A stretch of DNA of 33,919 nt, taken from NCBI GenBank assembly GCA_022781715.1, contig JALETB010000101.1, forward strand, positions 1 through 33,919. The letters run 5' to 3'. The notes below the pieces were generated by a model, which searched no databases, had not been told where the DNA came from, and worked only from the letters and a program-made list of their open reading frames with translations. Positions 1 to 8,559 of the stretch are shown piece by piece (positions within the stretch are counted from its first letter, which is position 1; every line of letters begins with the position of its first letter). Both the position numbers and the translations under genes were made by a program. Source of the DNA: Clostridiales bacterium (GTDB lineage Bacteria; Bacillota; Clostridia; Christensenellales; Borkfalkiaceae).

Positions 1-97
1 GTTCTCTCGCGGTGAGGCTTTCGTAACCTCTTTCTTCGATGAGATTCATCGCCGCGGTTATCATCTGATCTCTTGTAAATTTCGGTTTCGGTGGCAT
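1..97 (-). CDS. TetR/AcrR-family-like transcriptional regulator, N-terminal fragment (runs off window start)
   Basis: Reverse complement from ATG at 97 reads MPPKPKFTRDQMITAAMNLIEERGYESLTARE, a typical TetR_N helix-turn-helix start. Confidence 0.7.
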   Translation of the reverse strand, partial: MPPKPKFTRDQMITAAMNLIEERGYESLTARE

Positions 98-126
98 TGT
101 TACCTCTGTGTTTTTCTGTTAAGCGT

Positions 127-159
127 TCTTTCGCTTGGGGCTTTGCCCCAAGCGAAAGA
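127..159. repeat. Perfect 15-bp inverted repeat (hairpin), 3-nt loop
   Basis: tctttcgcttggggc-ttt-gccccaagcgaaaga; lies in the predicted 5'UTR of the TetR-like gene and downstream of the LRR gene stop. Confidence 0.75.
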
Positions 160-204
160 GGATATCCTCTTGTTTGTTATATAACACTTGTTATTATTGT
201 TTCT

Positions 205-234
205 ATTATCTCACGTTTAATCGGATTTGTCAAT
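205..234 (-). promoter_or_regulatory. Sigma-A type promoter for the partial TetR-like gene
   Basis: Minus strand reads TTGACA-17 bp-GATAAT. Confidence 0.6.
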
Positions 235-256
235 TATAATCCGTTAAAACCTGCGA

Positions 257-1258
257 TTAATTATCTTTTTTGATATCTCCGTCGGTGCAGTGAACGGTGT
301 AATCGCCCGTGTCGAGATCCCAAGCATAATTTTTATTAATCCTGTTCCATTGTTCTATCGTTCCGTTATAGTAAATATTTGTAAGGTTTCTACAACTAAT
401 AAAAGCGTACCGGCCGATAGAAATTACGCTGTTCGGTATTGTAATGCTTGTAAGTCCTATGCAACCACTAAATGCTCCATTGATGGAAGTCACGCTGTTT
501 GGTATTGTAATGTTCGTAAGTCCGGAGCAACCGCTAAATGCGTTATTACCTATAGAAGTTACGCTGTCCGGCATTGTAATGTTCGTAAGTCCGGAGCAAC
601 CGCTAAACGCGTTATTACCGATAGAAGTTATGTTGTTTGGCATTGTAATGTTTACAAGCCCCGCACAATCGCTGAATGCGTTTTCACAGATATATTTTGC
701 GCCACTCGCTATCGTAACGCTAAGTCCGGCGCAACCCTTAAAAGCACCCCCGCCGATTGAAGTTACGCTGCTCGGTATTGTAATACTTTTGATTCTGCTA
801 CAGCCCGAAAACGCGTTATTACCGATAGAAATTACACTGTTTGGTATTTTAACGCTCGTAAGGTCGATGCAACCCGCAAACGCACCGTTACCGATAGAAG
901 TTGCGCTACTTGGAATTGTAATACTCATAATTCCGCCACAATTTTCAAATGCGGAATCGGCGATTGCTGTGACCGCGTAACCGTCTGGACTGACGGAGGG
1001 GATGACTATGTTTACGTCCGTGCAAACACCTCTCGATACGGTACAGGTCTTTTCATCCTCGTTTATTTTATACGATAAGCCAACGGATGGCTGTAGTTCT
1101 TCGCCTGTTATTTCGCTTGTCGATTCGGTATCGGTTATCGATTCGCTTGCCGAAGATACGCTCGTCGAATCGCTTTCCTTTTTTCCGCAAGCCGTAACCG
1201 CCGCGGCGGCTATGCATATGACAAGAGCGGCGACGATTGCGATTAAACCTTTTTTCAT
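257..1258 (-). CDS. BspA-type leucine-rich-repeat (LRR_5) surface lipoprotein
   Basis: Signal peptide with lipobox (AAVTAC), then repeated 'IPNSVTSIGNNAFSGCSGLTNITIP' units of about 23 aa. Confidence 0.92.
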   Translation of the reverse strand: MKKGLIAIVAALVICIAAAAVTACGKKESDSTSVSSASESITDTESTSEITGEELQPSVGLSYKINEDEKTCTVSRGVCTDVNIVIPSVSPDGYAVTAIADSAFENCGGIMSITIPSSATSIGNGAFAGCIDLTSVKIPNSVISIGNNAFSGCSRIKSITIPSSVTSIGGGAFKGCAGLSVTIASGAKYICENAFSDCAGLVNITMPNNITSIGNNAFSGCSGLTNITMPDSVTSIGNNAFSGCSGLTNITIPNSVTSINGAFSGCIGLTSITIPNSVISIGRYAFISCRNLTNIYYNGTIEQWNRINKNYAWDLDTGDYTVHCTDGDIKKDN

Positions 1259-1297
1259 GTTCTTTATCTCCCTATATCATAATATATAGTATATCAA

Positions 1298-1325
1298 ATT
1301 ATATCATATTATTATGTTTTGTCAA
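1298..1325 (-). promoter_or_regulatory. Sigma-A type promoter for the LRR lipoprotein
   Basis: Minus strand TTGACA-16 bp-TATAAT upstream of the ATG at 1258. Confidence 0.6.
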
Positions 1326-1330
1326 CTCCC

Positions 1331-1930
1331 TCAGGCGAAAAGGGTTTTTATCATTTCGCAGACCTTTTCCTTCATGACGGAATAATCGAGATAATCGTGC
1401 GTGTCGTAAACGTATTCGTGCGCGAAAGACTGAATGGAATTCATCGCCAGATGTACACCCTCTTTCAGCCCTTTCTTTTCAAAACCGAGTTCGCCGAGTT
1501 TTGCGTAAATTTTTTCGGTGATTACGTCCTGCAACGCCATAAATTCGTTTTTCACGTCCTCGTCGCTCACTTCGAGAGAGTGAAGCGTGTTGTGAAGATG
1601 AGCGTTTTCCTTGTGCGTTTTTATCGTCACGTCGATAAATTCAACGATAAGCGCGTCGATATCCAGCGGCAGTTTCATTCCGTCGATTATCTTGCCGAAA
1701 GGTTCGGTAACCTTATCGATATATATTTTGAGAACGTGGAGCAGAATATCGCGTTTGTCTTTGAAATAACTATATACTATTCCGGTGGAAACCCCCGCGC
1801 GCTTCGCAATCTCCTGCGTGTTCGCACTGTAATAGCCGATTTCGGCGAATAATTCGTAACTTGCGTCGATTATTTTCTGCTTTTTTTCGTTGGACCGCTC
1901 CTGTTGCGGCTGTCTTATCGTCTTTTCCAT
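1331..1930 (-). CDS. TetR/AcrR-family transcriptional regulator
   Basis: MEKTIRQPQQERSNEKKQKIIDASYELFAEIGYYSANTQEIAKRAGVSTGIVYSYFKDKRDIL is a canonical TetR HTH. Start placed at the internal Met (1930) rather than the ORF-track start. Confidence 0.9.
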   Translation of the reverse strand: MEKTIRQPQQERSNEKKQKIIDASYELFAEIGYYSANTQEIAKRAGVSTGIVYSYFKDKRDILLHVLKIYIDKVTEPFGKIIDGMKLPLDIDALIVEFIDVTIKTHKENAHLHNTLHSLEVSDEDVKNEFMALQDVITEKIYAKLGELGFEKKGLKEGVHLAMNSIQSFAHEYVYDTHDYLDYSVMKEKVCEMIKTLFA

Positions 1931-1936
1931 ATATCC

Positions 1937-1965
1937 ATTATATAATATTCCGAAAAAAAAAGCAA
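1937..1965 (-). promoter_or_regulatory. Putative promoter of the TetR-family gene
   Basis: Minus strand TTGCTT-17 bp-TATAAT, with the -10 ending 7 nt before the likely ATG. Confidence 0.4.
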
Positions 1966-2005
1966 GAAAAATTTTATGAATATGAAAAAACATTCATATT
2001 TTTGC

Positions 2006-2034
2006 TTGACACCGGAATTCGCTCTTGCTATAAT
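2006..2034 (+). promoter_or_regulatory. Consensus sigma-A promoter of the feo operon
   Basis: TTGACA (2006-2011), 17-bp spacer, TATAAT (2029-2034). Confidence 0.8.
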
Positions 2035-2070
2035 GAATGCGAAATTGAAGTTTTATTCATATTTCAAAAA

Positions 2071-2089
2071 TAAACTAAGCCATAGTTTA
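2071..2089. promoter_or_regulatory. 19-bp palindrome in the feo leader, possible metalloregulator operator or RNA hairpin
   Basis: TAAACTAAGCCATAGTTTA, 8 of 9 base pairs symmetric about a central C. Confidence 0.35.
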
Positions 2090-2093
2090 GCCG

Positions 2094-2123
2094 CAGGCGA
2101 TTGTGGTTTAATGCAATCGCCTG
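2094..2123 (+). repeat. Leader hairpin upstream of feoA
   Basis: caggcgattg-tggtttaatg-caatcgcctg, 10-bp perfect arms. Confidence 0.55.
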
Positions 2124-2149
2124 AGGCAAAGTGAAAAAGGAGAAAAGGT

Positions 2150-2362
2150 ATGCCTATAGTTTTAGCGCCGACAAATCAGCAACTCAGAATAGTCCGGATA
2201 GCGGCGGACGATAAGTTGAAAAAACATCTCGAAAGTCTCGGGATAACGTTGGACGGCGAAATTACAGTTTTAAGTTCGAGCGGCGGAAGCGTTGTAGTTA
2301 AGGTAAAGGACGGACGCATCGCCCTCGACGGCAACCTTTCGACGAAAATTTTCGTCGCGTAA
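2150..2362 (+). CDS. FeoA-like protein (first copy)
   Basis: 70 aa, SH3-like FeoA pattern (KKHLESLGITLDGEITVLSSSGGSVVVKVKDGRIALDGNLSTKIFV); RBS aaggag. Confidence 0.75.
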   Translation: MPIVLAPTNQQLRIVRIAADDKLKKHLESLGITLDGEITVLSSSGGSVVVKVKDGRIALDGNLSTKIFVA

Positions 2363-2401
2363 GATTAGTAATCAATCAGGTTGGATTTAAGGAGATATAA
2401 A

Positions 2402-2635
2402 ATGGAGAAAACTCTTAATTTGTTTGAGGTCGGCGAACACGGAACGGTAAAGTCCGTAACCGGTGAAGGCAAAATCAAAAGACGTCTTTTCGATATGGGA
2501 ATCACTCCCGGCGCGGACGTTCTTATGAGAAAGAAAGCGCCTTTGGGCGATCCCATCGAGATTACCATAAGAGGCTACGAACTCACGCTTCGTAAAACCG
2601 AGGCTGTATGCGTCAATATGGAGGTAAACAAATAA
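2402..2635 (+). CDS. feoA: FeoA family protein (second copy)
   Basis: KIKRRLFDMGITPGADVLMRKKAPLGDPIEITIRGYELTLRKTEA is a classic FeoA motif; TAATG overlap with feoB. Confidence 0.88.
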   Translation: MEKTLNLFEVGEHGTVKSVTGEGKIKRRLFDMGITPGADVLMRKKAPLGDPIEITIRGYELTLRKTEAVCVNMEVNK

Positions 2636-5133
2636 TGAAAAGATTTGCCCTGGCAGGCAACCCGAATTGCGGAAAAACGACGCTTTTCAACAGTCTGACG
2701 GGCTCTACGGCTCACGTCGGCAACTGGCCCGGCGTGACGGTCGACAAACGCGACGGCGTTTATAAAAAATGCGCCGAACCTATTTCGATAGTCGACCTTC
2801 CCGGTATTTATTCCCTTTCGCCTTACACTCCCGAAGAAGTTATTGCGAGAAATTACGTTTTGGACGAGAAGCCCGATTGCGTTATCAACATCGTCGACGC
2901 GACGAACTTAGAGCGTAACCTTTATCTTACCACTCAACTTCTCGAAATAGACGTTCCTATGGTCGTCGCTCTCAACATGATCGACGCCGTTGAAAAAGTA
3001 GGCGACAAAATCGACGAAAAAGCCCTTGAAAACAAACTCGGCGTACCCGTCGTAAAGATTTCCGCTCTCAAAGAAAAAGGTCTTAAAGAACTTATGGATA
3101 AGGCTTATAACGAGAGCAGGAAAAAGCGCGTAGGCGTTACCGTTTTAAAGGATTCGCCCCTTGCGCACGTCATCGGCGACGTAAAAATCGCGCTTGAAGG
3201 TCAGAACGTTGCAAACCCGCTGTTCCACGCCGTTAAACTTGTCGAAAACGACGAGATCGAAGTGAAAATGCACAAAGAAACGGTCGGAATGGTCAGCGCG
3301 TTCAAAAAGACGTTCAACGACGATATTTTCGGCAACGACTTCGAGGCTATGGTTGCGGACGCGAGATATAAATACATATCCAAAAACTTCGCGCCGGTCG
3401 TAACCCATAAAAACAAAGAAAAATTCAAAACTTCCGCCTCGGATAAGGCGGATAAGATACTTACGCACAAGGTTTGGGGTATTCCCATATTCCTCGTCGT
3501 TCTATTCCTTATTTTCCACCTTACGTTCTCCGAAAACCTGTTCCTCCTTAACGGATTCGGCGATGGCTGGATGCCTTCTCTTTCCGATAACGAAGCCTTC
3601 CTCGAAAAAGACGACGACGGCAACGTTGTTTATGAAGACAATCTCGATTACTACATGACCGAGGACGGCGATTATCTCACCGTCGGAAGCGAAGGCGTAA
3701 CCGACAACGGCAACGGTACTTATTCCATCGAAGGCGAGGACGGGGAGTTTGTCGCCGACGACGAAGGACGTCTTGGAAGCCGAGTGCCTGTTCTTAACTA
3801 CGGTGGAAGGTGGCTTGCAACTATTTACGACGGAACGATTTATTCGCCCGGCGTTGTGGTAAACAATATCTGGAACGATATGATAGTCGGCGAAATAGCC
3901 GGACGTATTCAGGAGGCCGTCGACGGCAGCGAAATGTCTGACTGGGCGAAAGGTCTTATCAACAACGGTATCATAGACGGTATCACTTCCGTTCTTTCGT
4001 TCCTCCCTCCGATTCTTGTATTGTTCTTATTCTTCTCGATTCTCGAAGATTCCGGTTATATGGCGCGTATCGCGTTCATTCTGGACAGAATGTTCCGTAA
4101 ATTCGGACTTTCGGGAAGAGCGTTCCTCCCGATGATCATGGGCTTCGGTTGTTCCGTTCCCGCAATGATCAACACGAGAACGCTTGCAGACGAAAAAGAA
4201 AGAACGGCAACCGTTCGTGTTATTCCGTTCTTCTCCTGCGGAGCAAAGCTTCCTATACTTACGGCAGTTGCCGGCGCGCTTGTTATCGGCACGGGCATCA
4301 GCGCGGATCTGATCACTTACTCGATGTATCTCTTAGGTATAATAACCGCAATCGTTTCGGTTCTGCTTATGAGAAGCACCTCGCTCAAAGGCGAAACGCC
4401 TCCGTTCATAATGGAACTTCCGGCATATCACGCGCCGCAGTTCAAGAACCTTATGGCTCACCTTTGGGACAAAACGAAGCACTTCGTAAAGAAAGCCTTC
4501 ACGATAATCCTTGCTTCGACAATCGTCATCTGGTTCCTCACTCACTTCGATTTCCAGTGGCATATTCTTGCCGACGAAAAAATCAACGAGAGTATTCTTG
4601 CCAAGATATCGATGCTCGTTCAGCCGATCTTCACTCCCGTCGGATTCGGAAGTCAACTCGGTGAATACGGTTGGGTATTCGTTCTTGCGGCTGTTTCTGG
4701 ACTTATCGCAAAGGAAAACGTTATTTCCACATTCGGAACGCTTGCGGCTTGCCTTATCGCTAACCCCGCGGTCGCTGCCGAAATCGGACTTGCGAACATC
4801 ACGAGCGAAGCGGGTATCGGCGCCGTCAAGGCAATGATTCTTGCAACGGGTATCTCCGTTCCGGGACTCCTCGCGTTCATCGCGTTCAACATGACGACCA
4901 TTCCGTGCTTCGCGGCCGTAGGTACCGCAAAAGCGGAACTTCAGGATAAGAAACGTTATAAATGGACACTCCTGTTCTGGGTTGCAACGTCTTACATCGT
5001 ATCCGCTATGGTTTACACGATCGGATCCTGGTGGTGGACGGCGTTCATATGGGCGGCGGTTGTCGCGGCGGTCGCTGTCGTGATCGTTATGAGAAACAAA
5101 AAACTTGCGGCAAAACAGAACGTTCTTGCGTAA
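2635..5133 (+). CDS. feoB: Ferrous iron transport protein B
   Basis: N-terminal G domain (GNPNCGKTTLFNSLTGSTAHVGNWPGVTVDK, DLPGIYSLSPYTPEE) and multi-TM permease (FLPMIMGFGCSVPA). Confidence 0.97.
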   Translation: MKRFALAGNPNCGKTTLFNSLTGSTAHVGNWPGVTVDKRDGVYKKCAEPISIVDLPGIYSLSPYTPEEVIARNYVLDEKPDCVINIVDATNLERNLYLTTQLLEIDVPMVVALNMIDAVEKVGDKIDEKALENKLGVPVVKISALKEKGLKELMDKAYNESRKKRVGVTVLKDSPLAHVIGDVKIALEGQNVANPLFHAVKLVENDEIEVKMHKETVGMVSAFKKTFNDDIFGNDFEAMVADARYKYISKNFAPVVTHKNKEKFKTSASDKADKILTHKVWGIPIFLVVLFLIFHLTFSENLFLLNGFGDGWMPSLSDNEAFLEKDDDGNVVYEDNLDYYMTEDGDYLTVGSEGVTDNGNGTYSIEGEDGEFVADDEGRLGSRVPVLNYGGRWLATIYDGTIYSPGVVVNNIWNDMIVGEIAGRIQEAVDGSEMSDWAKGLINNGIIDGITSVLSFLPPILVLFLFFSILEDSGYMARIAFILDRMFRKFGLSGRAFLPMIMGFGCSVPAMINTRTLADEKERTATVRVIPFFSCGAKLPILTAVAGALVIGTGISADLITYSMYLLGIITAIVSVLLMRSTSLKGETPPFIMELPAYHAPQFKNLMAHLWDKTKHFVKKAFTIILASTIVIWFLTHFDFQWHILADEKINESILAKISMLVQPIFTPVGFGSQLGEYGWVFVLAAVSGLIAKENVISTFGTLAACLIANPAVAAEIGLANITSEAGIGAVKAMILATGISVPGLLAFIAFNMTTIPCFAAVGTAKAELQDKKRYKWTLLFWVATSYIVSAMVYTIGSWWWTAFIWAAVVAAVAVVIVMRNKKLAAKQNVLA

Positions 5134-5221
5134 AAGCAAAACGGGTTTGAAATTATCCGCCGGATCTTTGAACGTAAATAAATTCGGATTGAGTGTATAG
5201 ATTAATCCAAGGAGAGCAAAT

Positions 5222-5383
5222 ATGGGCGCTTGGGAAATACTTTTAATAATTGCATGCGCGGGCATTGTGATAGCAGTGAGCGTGACGTCGATAATCAAAA
5301 AGAAACAAGGCAAACACGATTGTGATTGCGGCGGCGATTGCGCGCATTGTTCTGCTTGTCAAAGCGCGACGAAAAAGAAATAA
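5222..5383 (+). CDS. FeoB-associated Cys-rich membrane protein
   Basis: 53-aa ORF not in the track: MGAWEILLIIACAGIVIAVSVTSIIKKKQGKHDCDCGGDCAHCSACQSATKKK; one TM then a Cys cluster, directly after feoB. Confidence 0.82.
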   Translation: MGAWEILLIIACAGIVIAVSVTSIIKKKQGKHDCDCGGDCAHCSACQSATKKK

Positions 5384-5400
5384 TCTTCCAAAAATAAGGG

Positions 5401-5436
5401 GCGCGCCCGGGTCGAAAGACCCGGGCGCGCTCTTTT
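5401..5436 (+). terminator. Rho-independent terminator of the feo operon
   Basis: gcgcgcccgggtc-gaaa-gacccgggcgcgc followed by tctttt. Confidence 0.9.
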
Positions 5437-5528
5437 GTGTTGTTTGCTGTGTTTGTGTGTTAATCGGCTTATAGAACGGCTTTTGCGGGTCGTTCTATAA
5501 ATTTCCGGTTAAGTTTGCCGCTGATTTT

Positions 5529-6704
5529 CTAAGTTTTCGGCTGATTTTCTTTCGCTGCGATAAGGCGTTTATAATCGTTTTCGATCATATCCGTCACTTC
5601 GTTCCACGTCTTATAAAGATCTCTTTTCGCATCGGCAGCCACGCGGTTATAAAGTTCTTCGTCCGATATAATTTCGATAATTTTGTCCGCATAAGCCTCT
5701 TCGGAAGGGTCGGCAAAAAATCCGTTGACGTTTTCCGTAACCGTGCCTGCGGTTTTCGCACCCCTTAAAAACAGAGTTGGGGTGCTTTGGCATGCGGCTT
5801 CTATCTGAACGAGCGAGTTGGTGTCGTATAAAGAGGGGAAGAGGAAAAGTTTTGCTCTCGCGTAAATTTTTTCAAGCGTTTCCTTGTTTTCCACCTTGCC
5901 GCAGAAAATAATTTCGTTTTCGAGCCCGAGTTCACAGGCGAGTTCTTTCAGTTCGTCCTCGTCCTGTCCGTTGCCGACGAAAAGCGCTTTAAAAGCCACG
6001 CCTTTGTCTTTAAGGACCTTGAGCGAGCGGATAAGAAAATCGAGATTTTTAAGATAGTTGATTCTGCCCACAAAGAGGAAGACGATGTCGTCTTCTTTTA
6101 ACGAAAACATATCGTTAACGAACTTATACGCCGACTTTTTATCATCGATGGGCGTATGCGCCGTAGCGTTCGGGCGGATATAACAAGGCGCGGTCAAGCC
6201 GTATTCGTCCACATAAAGCCGGCGGATAGCCTCGTTCACGGTGTAACATTCGTCGCACGCGTTGAAAACCTGCATCATCGCGCGCATTGCGAGTTCTACG
6301 CTCTTTTTGAGTTTCAGGTTTCTCTCGAAATCGAGTTTATATTGCGAATGAATCGTCGCAACCAGCGGTATTCCGCGCTTTTTTGCAAACGCTCTGCCTA
6401 TCATTCCCACGGGAAACGGCGAGTGAATATGCACTACGTCGAGTTCGCATTTCCTCAGTTCGCTCGTGAAATGGGGGTCGAGCGCGGGCATCGGCACCAC
6501 GTAATCGTATTTGTCGATCGAAAGCGATTCGCATCTCACCACTTTATAGGGGTAAACCGAATCGTCGTGCTTCGTCAGTCCGTTCGGACAGAACACGGTC
6601 ACGTCGTTTCCCTTTTCGGTTAAAAGCCTTGCGTAATTGTCGACGACTTTGATAACGCCGTCTATCATCGGGTAGAACACGTCTACGAAAAATCCGATCT
6701 TCAT
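5529..6704 (-). CDS. Glycosyltransferase family 4 (diacylglycerol glucosyltransferase-like)
   Basis: GFFVDVFYPMIDGVIKVVDNYARLLTEKGNDVTVFCP, HIHSPFPVGMIGRAFAKKRGIPLVATIHSQY, FVGRINYLKNLDFLIRSL. Confidence 0.88.
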   Translation of the reverse strand: MKIGFFVDVFYPMIDGVIKVVDNYARLLTEKGNDVTVFCPNGLTKHDDSVYPYKVVRCESLSIDKYDYVVPMPALDPHFTSELRKCELDVVHIHSPFPVGMIGRAFAKKRGIPLVATIHSQYKLDFERNLKLKKSVELAMRAMMQVFNACDECYTVNEAIRRLYVDEYGLTAPCYIRPNATAHTPIDDKKSAYKFVNDMFSLKEDDIVFLFVGRINYLKNLDFLIRSLKVLKDKGVAFKALFVGNGQDEDELKELACELGLENEIIFCGKVENKETLEKIYARAKLFLFPSLYDTNSLVQIEAACQSTPTLFLRGAKTAGTVTENVNGFFADPSEEAYADKIIEIISDEELYNRVAADAKRDLYKTWNEVTDMIENDYKRLIAAKENQPKT

Positions 6705-6767
6705 TTTTCCTCCGTTTCAGAGAGATTTATGGTTTCCGCGTCCGGTGCGGCGGAGTGTCGGGCTTGC

Positions 6768-8447
6768 TTATTTTGCGAGTTCTGCGTGCGCATTCGGCGC
6801 GACGAGAACGGTGAAATAATCGGTGTAAACAACGCTGCCCGCCTTTGCTTTGGGCGGCTTTTTTACGAATCTTTTCTCGGCGTAGTCCACGGGAACTTTG
6901 CTTGCGGCTTGCGCTTCCGAATAAAATGCGCAAATCTCCGCGGCTTTAACGATAACGTCGTCCGGGATTTCGCCGCCCTTGGTTTCGATTATTACATGCG
7001 AGGAGTGATACCCCTTGGTGTGCAGCCACATGTCGTTTTTAAACGCGCGTGAAGTGAGCCTGTCGTTCTGAACGTTGTTTTTGCCGCATTTAACCACGTA
7101 TCCGTCCACGTCGAAAACCCTGTACGGCGATTCTTTTTCCTGCTTTTTGCGGAATTTCGGCGGAGGAGTTATGCCTTCGTTTATCAGTTCGTTTTCCACG
7201 TCCTCGAAGTCGGCTACGTTTTCCGCGGCGAGAATTTCCAGGCGCACCGAGCCGAGATAAGCGAGTTCTTTTTCCGTCTGCTCCTTCTGCGGAGTGACGA
7301 TTTCGAGCGCGCGTTTTTCTTTGGCGTATTTTTTGAAATACCTCTGCGCGTTTTTGTTGGGAGTGAGGTTTTTGTCGAGGGTTATCTTCACGGGTTTGTT
7401 TTCATCGTAATAATTTTCGAGCGTAACCTCGCTCATCCCCTCTTTGATTTTGTACATATAGGCGGTTATCAATTCGCCTTTCAGCCTGTTTTCTTCATAG
7501 TCTTCGCAGGAAAGAATCTTTTCCTTTTCGCCCTGAAGTTTTTTCGTGTTCTTTTTTATCAGACCGTTGATTTTATCGAGCAATTGCTTTTGTTTCAGCG
7601 CGAAGCCTTTTTTAACGTCGCGCGTCGTATAAAATTCGTCCTGTCCGTCGGTTATCGAGTCGTAATATTTCTTCTCGCCGGGAACGGTGAGATAATCGAA
7701 AACGTAAAAATCCCGCAGTTTGCCCTCTCCCGCAACGTTCGGGCGGATCGGCGGGGCGAAATAGAGTGAATAAAGTCTCTCATATAACTTTTCGTTATCC
7801 TTTTCGCCGGCGCATCTGTGAGCGAATTCGTTCGCCGTGGGGAAGGAAAGCCCCTTGAAATTATTGAACAGAAAATTATCGAGATTATCGCCGGAAAACG
7901 CCGTTAATCGGCTTATAGAGGCGTTTTTATCGGATAAGTCCGCTTTATCCTGCGGCTTTGGGAACTTGTATTCCGCGCCGGATAGCGTAACTCTCGAAGT
8001 CGCCACGTCCAAGGGGGCGTTTTTCAGGCAGCCTAAAATCAGCCCGTTTTCGGTGAGAATAAGGTTGGAATATTTGCCCATAATTTCCGCGTAAAGAATC
8101 TTTTTCACGTTGTCGCGGAAGTCGTTTTTGCAGGCGAACGTGAGGGCGATTATTCTTTCCGAACCGAGTTGTTCCACCTTTTCTATTGTTGCGCCTAAAA
8201 CGTGTTTGCGCATGAGCATGCAAAAATTCGGCGCGACTTTCGGGTTCGGTTTTTCTTTCGAGATAAACCCGACCCTGCAGTTTTCCGCGTTGGAAGAGAG
8301 GACGAGCGTCCGCGTTCCGCGCGCGGTGTAAACGAGAAGATAAACGTCGTCCTTGTCCGGTTGCGACACCCTGTTTATTTTCGCGCCGCGAAGAATTCCG
8401 TCGAGTTCGGCGGCTGTGTGATGAAGCGTGAATGCGTCCTGCGGCAT
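6768..8447 (-). CDS. rqcH: Ribosome-associated quality control factor RqcH / NFACT (FbpA-like)
   Basis: MPQDAFTLHHTAAELDGILRGAKINRVSQPDKDDVYLLVYT; C-terminal NFACT-R HTKGYHSSHVIIETKGGEIPDDVIVKAAEICAFYSEAQAASKVPVDYAEKRFVKKPPKAKAGSVVY. Start at 8447 after a ggagga RBS. Confidence 0.92.
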   Translation of the reverse strand: MPQDAFTLHHTAAELDGILRGAKINRVSQPDKDDVYLLVYTARGTRTLVLSSNAENCRVGFISKEKPNPKVAPNFCMLMRKHVLGATIEKVEQLGSERIIALTFACKNDFRDNVKKILYAEIMGKYSNLILTENGLILGCLKNAPLDVATSRVTLSGAEYKFPKPQDKADLSDKNASISRLTAFSGDNLDNFLFNNFKGLSFPTANEFAHRCAGEKDNEKLYERLYSLYFAPPIRPNVAGEGKLRDFYVFDYLTVPGEKKYYDSITDGQDEFYTTRDVKKGFALKQKQLLDKINGLIKKNTKKLQGEKEKILSCEDYEENRLKGELITAYMYKIKEGMSEVTLENYYDENKPVKITLDKNLTPNKNAQRYFKKYAKEKRALEIVTPQKEQTEKELAYLGSVRLEILAAENVADFEDVENELINEGITPPPKFRKKQEKESPYRVFDVDGYVVKCGKNNVQNDRLTSRAFKNDMWLHTKGYHSSHVIIETKGGEIPDDVIVKAAEICAFYSEAQAASKVPVDYAEKRFVKKPPKAKAGSVVYTDYFTVLVAPNAHAELAK

Positions 8448-8559
8448 AATTTCCTCCTTTTTTGTTTGCGACAATTTATTCCGCCGCCCGCAAAAATACG
8501 GTTTCCGGGCGACATGTACAATATGATATAACACAATTATATATTTTTTTTAAATAAAA

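Noticed and set aside
420-960. CRISPR-like array
   Set aside because: Repeats are contiguous in-frame LRR coding units with no unique spacers.
444-980. 178-aa plus-strand ORF over the LRR gene
   Set aside because: Repeats arise from reading the LRR tandem units on the opposite strand; the minus-strand ORF has a lipoprotein signal and LRR_5 consensus.
4333-5313. 326-aa ORF antisense to feoB
   Set aside because: Shadow ORF over a strongly supported feoB; composition is charged and repetitive with no domain.
5459-5500. 16-nt match gttaatcggcttatag shared with about 7903-7918, and a local ttatagaacg/cgttctataa dyad
   Set aside because: A single 16-mer match in 34 kb can arise by chance and the second copy is inside rqcH; the dyad may help end the GT4 transcript but lacks a U tract.
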